From: Ustilago trichophora
Taxonomy: Eukaryota > Basidiomycota > Ustilaginomycetes > Ustilaginales > Ustilaginaceae
DNA: 64,000 bases
Assembly: GCA_900323505.1 (NCBI GenBank)
Contig: OOIN01000030.1
Span: forward strand, 124,001 to 188,000
Reading direction: 5' to 3'
Part shown: piece by piece, positions 31,873 through 39,868 of the stretch
Layout of the letters: each line of letters begins with the position of its first letter
Position numbering within the stretch: position 1 is the stretch's first letter
Translations under genes and position numbers: made by a program
The notes under the pieces: generated by a model
The model's input: the letters and a program-made list of their open reading frames with translations, nothing else
The model's database searches: none
What the model was told of the DNA's origin: nothing

Positions 31873-32930
31873 ATGTCTTCGCACGACTCGCCATCCAACC
31901 ACTTCGCTCTTGGCGGCGCCGCTATCACCAAGCGTTCTGCCGACGACGCCAAGCTCGACCCAAACTCGCAGCAGGCCGCCAAACGCAAGCGTCCTCAGTC
32001 CTGCGACACTTGCCGCTCGCGTAAGATCAAATGCGTTCGTCTTCAAGTGGACGGTCTTGATGCTTCGGCAGACAACCGATGCGTTCAATGCCGTGCCATT
32101 GACGCCAAATGTACCTTTGACTACGTACCCAAACGTCCTGGCCCCCAGAGCTCATTCGCAAAGACCGCGAGAAGGGAGGCAGAGGCGCAGGCGCAAGCCA
32201 AAGCCTCGGCCCAGTCGCACCCTCATTCTCAGCATGCAGCCGCAGGCCCTTCACACTCTCGAAGCTCGACTGCCGGCTTTGCTAACACTCCTGGCAGCGC
32301 GCCAATGGCAGGACCTTCTCCGCACGTCCAGCAGAATGCACCTGGTGGCTCGCCTTCAGATGACAGCTGGTACCGCGCACTCGCAGCGCAGAACTTTGCA
32401 TCCGGAGGTGGCAGTGGCGCGCAGACACGATCTTCCTCCTGGAGTGGCGGTACCAACTTTGACGCCTACCTCAACAACTCGATGCTCGCCATGACACCAA
32501 GCCACTTTGCTGGTATGCCAGGTGCATCGCCTTTCGACTTTTCGCCCCACAACATGGCCAACTTGCCCGGCCCTTCTCCATCGATGAGCGTCTCCAACGC
32601 TTCTTCGGCGACGCCCGGTAGCTATGCTGGTTCATCCTCTTGGCATCCCGCGCCGCGCTCCGATGCTGGAAGCTCGAGGTCGGGTGCACCACTGGCTTCT
32701 CTGCAACACCAACAGCCTCAGATGCAGAGCCAGCCGCAAACTCATCAGCAGCAGTCTTCCAGTCATTCGCAGATCGATCAGATGCATCACTCTTTCGATC
32801 TGGCTGCCGGCCTTGTTGGCGGTGAGAACCGATCGACGCCTCTGCCGCTTCCTATTCCTTCTTTTTCGCGCGTCCAGTCGCCAGCGCCTCCCTCGGCGAA
32901 CTTGCACCAGGTCAACGAGCACAGCCGAAT

Positions 32931-32978
<48 letters not shown>

Positions 32979-35463
32979 ACAACAGCAACAGCAACAACAG
33001 CAACAGCCAACGCAAGAACACCATCAGCACCAGCAGCAAGCACCATCCTTTGGCGCTACATCCTCCAGCCACAACGCAAAGGAATGCTCAAGCTCCGCCG
33101 TGGCGAGCTCCAGTCGCAAGGTCAAGAACAGACCCAGTCTTTCGACCATGTACTGCGGGCCTGTATTGCGTCCTCGTTCATTGGAAGACATTGCACCTCG
33201 CCAGACGTTCTTGTCGATTGTCTCGCTCTATTTCCACTACCTTTGGCCTTTGCTTCCCATCGTGGACCGCCCGACCTTCAGCCACGATTTGCTCAACCGT
33301 AGAGACGAGCGCGACGAGGCATTCTTGGCCTTTGTGCTGAGTCTCACCTCGTACACCTTGATCCAATGTCCTCGAACGGTAATTCCCGCCCCGTGGACGG
33401 TCTATCGAAGACTGCATCGCATTTGCCACCTTACCTCGCGTCGAATGCAATCTCGCGTCTACGACCCACCCCAGCTGCTTCACGTCAACACGCTCTACTG
33501 CGACCACATTTACTTGGGCACTGTGGGCAAGACCAACGCTGCCAACGCCGTCCTGGCCGAGGCCGTGCGCGTTGCTTATACATTGGGACTGCACGACGAA
33601 CGCAAGAATGATCTGGGTAGGAGCGTGGCTCCTTACGGATTAGATGCTTCTTCGTTTGCGCACTACCGAGCACCGACGGCGAATGCGGTAGATCGTGAGT
33701 TGCGCAAACGCATGTTCTGGGTGTTGCACGGCAGTTCGACGACCATTGCGATGTTGCAAGATGAGCCGGCTTTGATCCATGCTATCGATGCTTGTGTTGA
33801 TCTGCCGCTCGCAGTGGATGAAGAAGCGCTGGCTAATCCGGGTTACATTCAGAGAGGCCCAAGTGTTCTCTCTGGTTTCTTGACCGTGACCAGGTTGCAT
33901 CAGGTGATGCTGGAGTTGCTCGAATCGTACCGTCGTGATCGCAGGTTCCCAATTGACGACCTCTCGGTTGCCCGATCGCGCATTCGTTACTTGGCCGACG
34001 TCCTACGTCGGATCCAACAGGCGATCGATGATATGCCTGATGATCTCCGCAAGCCCGCATACACGCATGCACCTCCGGAACCTATTCGTCGCCCGGGAAG
34101 CGCTCTACCTGCGCTAGAGTCGGTTCAACAGAGGCAGCAAGATCAGCCGCATCACGCGCCTCTTTTGCAGGCGATCGGATTCGATGCCGCCACGCAAACC
34201 GCATTGGGTAACCATCTGAGTGGCACTTCGCCTTGGCCTTGGCCAGCGGAGACTTTTACTCGGGAAGGACTGCCCAATGTGGAAGCGAGGAGTTCGAACA
34301 ATTCGTCTGCCAACCATTCACCCCGGATCAGTAGTGGTGATGGCAATTTGCCCACCTCCGCGAGGACGGATGCCGCTACTACAAACGCCGCAGTGGGAAT
34401 AGATGGCGGTCAACCGACGCATCAAGTCCTTACGCCACCTTCTGCTATAACCCCTCGTCCATCCACAGCTGCAGATCCCGCTCTCACCATGGTCGATCTG
34501 GTCAACGTCTTTCGCCCCACCCCACCGCCTTCTTCGACGCCGGTCCTCTCGCCCATGTGCACAATGCATGCCAACATTGTCACCACCGAATCGCTGATCC
34601 GCTTCCTCGTCGTCGAATATCGCGAACTGGTTCTGGTCCGAATTCGCGATTTGCGACTGCGCAATCCATCACCCTCTTCCTTCGCAGCTTCTGGCGATGG
34701 AGGAGAGGATCTGGAGGGGGAACCGTGGCAAGACGCCGCGGCCAACATGCTCCGCGTATTCAACAGTCTTCCGCTCGATGCACTGGCGAGCAACGGACAC
34801 AGCTTGATGAGCAAGATCATCTATGTGGTTAGTGCGTTGTTGAACCGGACTGGGGGCAAGACGACGGCGGGGACGTTGGGTGGGTTTGGTTATATGAGTA
34901 GTTTGCTGGCGACGCTGACAAGGTTGGAGCAGACGAGGAAGGATGACAGTGCCAGTGAGTTCGAGGATGATTCCTTGTCGCAGGCTATGGAAGAGAGGGG
35001 AGGAGGTGGTGGGGGAGAAGGTGATGATGATGGAGGTAGGGGTAGTAGAAAGAGGAGAGGGGACGGAAGTGGGAATGGCAATGGCAGTGGCAATCACAAT
35101 GACAATGACAATGGGAGCGAGCATAACAACTCTGCCCCTCCTCGCAGGGATAGAAATGCTGCTGGTAGGGATCATAGCAGCTCATCTCGTAGCCAAATCC
35201 CCGACCACAACCATCACCTCTCCAACTCCAACTCGAACGCTTCTGGAGGAACAAAACATTCTCACAACCTTTCAAACATCCTCCTCAACCTCCCCTCCCC
35301 TTGCTCACCCACTTGCTCATCTCCACCTTGCAATTCAGCCTCAACTTCAACCTCGACAAGCACAGTCAACACCGCCACCACCACTCCAACAAGCGAAGTA
35401 CCTCCCCATCATTTTTTCAATGACAAACGACTCGTGTCAAACCACCACCAACAACAACAACAA

Positions 35464-35501
<38 letters not shown>

Positions 35502-35598
35502 TGGTTGTCAAAAGGAAAAATCAAACTCTCATCATACATCAACTTCCAACTCTTCTCCTCTTATTCATTCGTCATTGGACATCATACACCTCGCTTGA
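31873..35598 (+). CDS. large Zn(II)2Cys6 transcription factor with polyglutamine tracts
   Basis: A 1241-residue fungal regulator. The zinc cluster uses Cys 44, 47, 54, 70, 73 and 80 (C-x2-C-x6-C-x15-C-x2-C-x6-C), starting CDTCRSRKIKC and followed by CTFDYVPKRPGP, a basic Pro-rich extension seen in Rgt1-like factors. The loop of 15 residues between the third and fourth Cys is longer than usual. A fungal-specific regulatory domain starts near 440 (FLSIVSLYFHYLWPLLPIVDRPTFSHDLL) and runs to about 700. Low-complexity segments include a Gln tract at about 354-379, an acidic/Gly region near 1030-1070, Asn-rich stretches and a second Gln tract at about 1192-1209. The start is the first in-frame ATG. 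It has no intron. Targets cannot be told; the long upstream region suggests complex control. Confidence 0.9.
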
Positions 35599-35987
35599 TC
35601 GACCATCACTCCTTTCTTTTTTTTTTTTTTGGTAGCTTTGCAATAGAAAAGTTGGAATCGTATCTTGTTGTCATTCAGACGATATTTCGTGTCGTGCTAA
35701 CTTGCAGATTGTTCCGCTTGATTGATGCGGTTTCGCAACTTGGGGGTGGTTTGAGAAAGGATGCATACAGTACTGTACAGTGCGTCGTTCAAGAAGAAGA
35801 AGAAGAAGAAGAAAATTGTCTTTTCGGGACCAAACAAGCTTCCTGACTCACACTACATCTCGGCTTCTATCAGTGACAAGCCAAGTCGAATCTTGTGTAC
35901 AAACTTGCCCATGCTGTGAGATAACTCAAGTCAGGGTCGGGTCAAGCCATGTTGCCAGCAGAATCGTGGTTTTGGTGTTGGAAAATA

Positions 35988-36231
35988 CTCCAAGTTACAG
36001 TCGCGTCCAAAACTGTCGCATAATTTTGTTCTGAGCCGAATATCAATGAGGCTCCACACGAGTCATTTTTACAAATCTAAGCCTCCTCACAAGAAAGATC
36101 ACCACCATAATGTCGATATTTTGCTAGCTCATATCCAACACCTGGATGTGATAGATGCTATCCATAGCTACAACTTCCTCACCAATGAAAAAAAAATATA
36201 GTTTAGTCTTGGTTATTGAACGGGAACAGCA
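35988..36231 (-). repeat. dispersed repeat, copy C (inverted)
   Basis: The reverse complement matches copy B (36601-36859). Shared blocks include AAGACTAAACT, GGTGAGGAAGTTGTAGC, TATGGATAGCATCTATC, ACATCCAGGT, AATATCGACATTA, GGTGGTGATC and TTGGACGCGACTGTA. It is almost identical to B in the central 45 bases. Confidence 0.85.
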
Positions 36232-36296
36232 TCAAGATGGCCTTAAATTGGGGTGAAAAATTTTGTGAAATTCAACTGCACAGCGCAGTATTGCGG

Positions 36297-36333
<37 letters not shown>
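36297..36333 (+). repeat. poly(A) tract, 37 bases
   Basis: An uninterrupted A run between repeat copies C and D. Similar runs occur at 36573-36601 (29 A) and 36860-36885 (26 A), flanking copy B on both sides. The true length may be uncertain because homopolymers are hard to sequence. Confidence 0.9.
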
Positions 36334-36334
<1 letters not shown>

Positions 36335-36336
36335 AC

Positions 36337-36450
36337 CCCCCTTCACAAGAATGGAAATCACACAACAATCAATGTTGCTGCTCACTTGCAACCAATCATG
36401 GTGTGCGTAGCTGGTATGTATAGCTACGACTTTCTTGCCAACATATAGGC
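36337..36450 (-). repeat. dispersed repeat, copy D (inverted, diverged or partial)
   Basis: Compared with copy C on the same strand it keeps CTTCACAAGAA, ATCAC, TTGCTGCTCA, GTATAGCTACGACTTTCTTGCC in the same order at lower identity. A poly(A) run borders it at 36297-36333. It may be an older copy. Confidence 0.6.
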
Positions 36451-36572
36451 AAGTCTCTGCGGACATTGAGGAGAAAAAGGCAGTATAAGGAAGGGTATCT
36501 TGAAATTTTCAAATTGAAATTTCCAGAGACTGATAAAGTGCACAAATGCGCAAATTTTGGACTCAGATTTCC

Positions 36573-36600
<28 letters not shown>

Positions 36601-36604
<4 letters not shown>

Positions 36605-36859
36605 AGCCAATTCTGCTACAGCACAATAACTAAGACTAAACTCTGTTTTCGGTCGGTGAGGAAGTTGTAGCTATGGATAGCATCTATCACATCCAGGTTT
36701 TAGAGCTAGTGAAATATCGACATTAAGGTGGTGATCATTCTTGTGTGATGTGGTGTTTCAGAGCGAATCGTGTGCTGTGCTGTTGGAAATTTTCAGAATT
36801 TGCAACTCAAATTTGCTAAGATACGGGGCAGTATTGGACGCGACTGTATTTGAAGACCC
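36601..36859 (+). repeat. dispersed repeat, copy B
   Basis: A copy of about 260 bases of the same element as 5174-5380, in the same orientation, and the inverse of copies C and D. It is bounded by poly(A) runs on both sides and ends just before the stop codon of the F-box/RCC1 gene, so it probably lies in that gene's 3' untranslated region. Confidence 0.85.
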
Positions 36860-36890
36860 AAAAAAAAAAAAAAAAAAAAAAAAAACACAA

Positions 36891-38981
36891 TTAAACCATA
36901 ACCAAAGCCGAACTATGCCAACCAGCAAAAGCAATATCAAACGCAAAACGAATTTTCCCCTCCTCCTCCCTCTCCTCCTCCGTCTGCTGAGGCTGAGGAC
37001 AAATATGAATCCTAGTCGGTAATAAAACGTCTTGGGTAGATTGCGTTTGCAAATTACTATTACGATCCGACCCTACTGCAGCACGACCACCTCTTCCCGC
37101 AAAACCAATCCTTGGCGTTGGTCTAACGTTTCGAGTAAACATTCGAGGTAAAGGGATAAGGTTTGTGATCCATCCTCGTTCTGCTTCATCTCCCCCTCCT
37201 CCCTCTCCTTCTCCTGCTGCTGCATCCGAATCGACTGCGATTCCGGTGGCACGATTTGATCCGTTTAAAGTTGAAGACGAGGCTAAACTCGTGTTAGAAT
37301 GCGACGCCGTCCAAGGAGGAATCCAATTTCCCAAAGCCCCATTAGAAAATGAACCCCAAGTTAAAATCTCTCCCTTATCCGTTAGCGCTCCAAAGTGATA
37401 ATCTCCCATGGTGACTTTGATCACTCCTTTGGCCTGTAGTTCCGGAATTAGCTCTGGTTGGGATGATGCTGGTGAGCCGAGCAATACCAACGTTTGCTGT
37501 GATGTCTCTTCGTCTTCTTCACTGGTCGACTCATTCGGAACAATGGATAGGAAGCTAACAAAGCGTCGGAAATGTGCAGAGATGTGGGTGATTTTTCCCA
37601 CTTTTCCATCGTTGAGCCAGGCATTTTCAAAGTTGGGCAGGGATTGGGGTGTTTCAAAGGCAGAGAGGTGTTGCCAGTGTGCGCTGGTCTGGAGGAAATC
37701 GGTCATCATGAGTCGGTGGAGTACGGAGCCAAGATTACGTCTCCATTGATCACGGGCAGTTTCACCCATGAGCTCTTGCGCTTGACGCATGAAACGTCCG
37801 GCAGCATCGCCAGTTGGATTGGAGAGGTGTAAATCGATTCGGTGGATCGTTCCGGATTCGGTGAGGGCGATGATGAAGTCTTCTCCCGCTGAAATTTGAA
37901 TGATCTTGCTAGGCGACTGCTGTTGTTGTTGCTGTTCTTGCTCTTGCTCCAAGTCTCCTTCTTCAAAGATGATGGGTGGAAGTCGAAGTGGTGTGACTGT
38001 CAAGAGAAACACCTTTTGATTTTCATGGCCAGGAGGTTCGGCGTGCATCATAGCTGCCCGTTCGTCTCTTCCATAGTACCGGCTCTCGAAAGCCTCGGCC
38101 AACCAATCAGAGAACCATAACCAAACCTCCCCCGTATGCGTCAAGACTGTGGAGAAGGACCAGCCGGCTTCGAGTTGCTTAATATTGCTCTTTGCCGGTG
38201 TGTGCAGTTGACCATGTAAATGATCGAACGAAGGAGGAGGAGGAGGAGGATCTGTTATGCTAGATGGCAGACCTTCAAGCTTCCAAATTGTTCCCCAGGC
38301 TCTCCATTCGAGGATTTCATGGTCCTGCGTTAAGGCTACAGCGTGACATCGTCCGCCGGAGAGCGATTGGATGCGAGGTACGTCGTTCATGAGTTGAGGT
38401 GTGGGGAATGGTTTGCCCGGTTCGCGTGCTGATGACTGTGCGCCTCCCCAGGTCTCGCCATTCATGGTGCCCCAGTAGAAGACTCGGCCGGTGGAGGTAC
38501 GTGCGTGAAAGGACCATCCTCCTGCGAGCATCTCGACTACTGCCCCTGTGTCTTGTTTGACCCGAGAGGAGTCGCCGAGGCGTCGACCTTGGGAGGTAGA
38601 TTGTGTAGACGAAGAGTCGGTGATGCTGAGCTCGAGAGGGTAGGGGATACCACCGTTGATTGACGATATTCCCAATCGTTCTCTTTCCTGGTATGAATCA
38701 ATGACGGTTCCCAGACGACCATTGTTGGTGGAGCCCCAAACGTAGACGTGAGGATTGCTGAGTCCGCGGTAGAGGTTGAACCATCCACCGACGCGAGCAG
38801 TGGCGTGAGAAGGAAAGGTGAAGTCTGAAATGACCTTTCGTTTCCATAGCACCTCGTCTTCGACAAGTGTCTTGGCTTGCCTCGATACTAAGCGGAGTGT
38901 GGCAAGGTCGCGATTGGATAGTAGTGGTAAGAGGTTGTCTACCACCACGGGCAGAGGCAGTTCCAGAGGGTTTGTAGGCAT
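36891..38981 (-). CDS. F-box and RCC1-repeat protein (Saf1-like)
   Basis: A 696-residue protein with an N-terminal F-box (about 5-50; ELPLPVVVDNLLPLLSNRDLATLRLVSRQAKTLVEDEVLWKRKV) followed by RCC1-type repeats (for example VYVWGSTNNGRLG near 80 and ILTWGSFSNGALGNW near 570). This order matches SCF-associated factor 1 of yeast, a substrate receptor of SCF ubiquitin ligases. Several repeats are degenerate, and Gln-, Pro- and acid-rich loops extend the propeller. The ATG at 38981 is the family-like start directly before the F-box. The stop codon is a few bases from a poly(A) tract and repeat copy B. The substrate is unknown. Confidence 0.82.
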   Translation of the reverse strand: MPTNPLELPLPVVVDNLLPLLSNRDLATLRLVSRQAKTLVEDEVLWKRKVISDFTFPSHATARVGGWFNLYRGLSNPHVYVWGSTNNGRLGTVIDSYQERERLGISSINGGIPYPLELSITDSSSTQSTSQGRRLGDSSRVKQDTGAVVEMLAGGWSFHARTSTGRVFYWGTMNGETWGGAQSSAREPGKPFPTPQLMNDVPRIQSLSGGRCHAVALTQDHEILEWRAWGTIWKLEGLPSSITDPPPPPPSFDHLHGQLHTPAKSNIKQLEAGWSFSTVLTHTGEVWLWFSDWLAEAFESRYYGRDERAAMMHAEPPGHENQKVFLLTVTPLRLPPIIFEEGDLEQEQEQQQQQQSPSKIIQISAGEDFIIALTESGTIHRIDLHLSNPTGDAAGRFMRQAQELMGETARDQWRRNLGSVLHRLMMTDFLQTSAHWQHLSAFETPQSLPNFENAWLNDGKVGKITHISAHFRRFVSFLSIVPNESTSEEDEETSQQTLVLLGSPASSQPELIPELQAKGVIKVTMGDYHFGALTDKGEILTWGSFSNGALGNWIPPWTASHSNTSLASSSTLNGSNRATGIAVDSDAAAGEGEGGGGDEAERGWITNLIPLPRMFTRNVRPTPRIGFAGRGGRAAVGSDRNSNLQTQSTQDVLLPTRIHICPQPQQTEEEREEEGKIRFAFDIAFAGWHSSALVMV

Positions 38982-39868
38982 TCTGGACGAAGAAATGGTC
39001 GTGCCTAGTATTACAGGAGGTCACTGTATGAATGGGGCGTAGTTGTTGATGACTTTGACACCGGTACACCGTCGAAAGAGCGTTGCCAAAAGGAGCGTCG
39101 AGGGTGCGAGCTTCGGGTCGAAGCAGAGCGCAGTAGTCAGACCCTTTGTTTGGGGTAGAGCGTATTCCGCCTATCGAGTGAGCTGTTTGCTAGCGTCTGC
39201 GTTCGTTCCTAAGACCTGGATCGTTCGAGTTGCCCTTCTCAGTTACTTGAGTTTGGAGCGAGGTGATGGATTGGTGCGGCTTTGACCGTATGCACACTGT
39301 TGTCAAGGATGCGAGTTCCGATCGTGAGCAGTTTTCTTTGACTTTGTGTGTCTCTTCTTATCGAAAGCAATAATGTTGAAGCGAATGGTAGAGCAGAAGA
39401 AAGCTGGATGGCCTAAAGAGAGTGTACTATATAGTGATTGACCGCCTTATTTTTCCTGTGCCGATTTCAAAGGGGCAAAGAGGTGAGAGAGGTGTGGCTG
39501 AGTCGCTGCGTCCGTGCATCGTAACTTTTTTGTTTGACGCGGTGATTCAGGGTCCTGTGACGCAACACTGCTGCGCTGCCTCATTCATGTCACCCACGTC
39601 AAACCCCCACAAAAGCTTCAGCACCAACAGACCCTGTCCTCAGTCCGTTCATACTTCACTTTTGTCACACACCAAACATCATAAGCTCTTGTCATCAACC
39701 CCGTAGATGGTAAGCAAACGATGGTATGAATATTAAACGTAGCATAAACTACTGCCCAAAAAACAGAAAAACAGACGCTGCAAACATGCAAACGATGTGC
39801 CATGATAAAACCTTAACGATGATGAAATCCTTTTATACGTAAGGAGGAGAAACCTGGTATGCAGAAAC
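38982..39868. other. spacer between the F-box/RCC1 gene and the arrestin-like gene
   Basis: No gene is recognised. It contains the promoter of the F-box gene and the 3' region of the arrestin-like gene. Confidence 0.5.

Larger units (their letters stand above)
35599..36890. other. convergent spacer with a cluster of dispersed repeats and poly(A) tracts
   Basis: This region lies between the 3' ends of the transcription factor and the F-box/RCC1 gene. It is AT-rich, contains three copies of a repeat also found at 5174-5380, and three long poly(A) runs on the plus strand. A palindromic ACAGTACTGTACAG lies at 35767-35780. No gene is seen. Confidence 0.7.
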
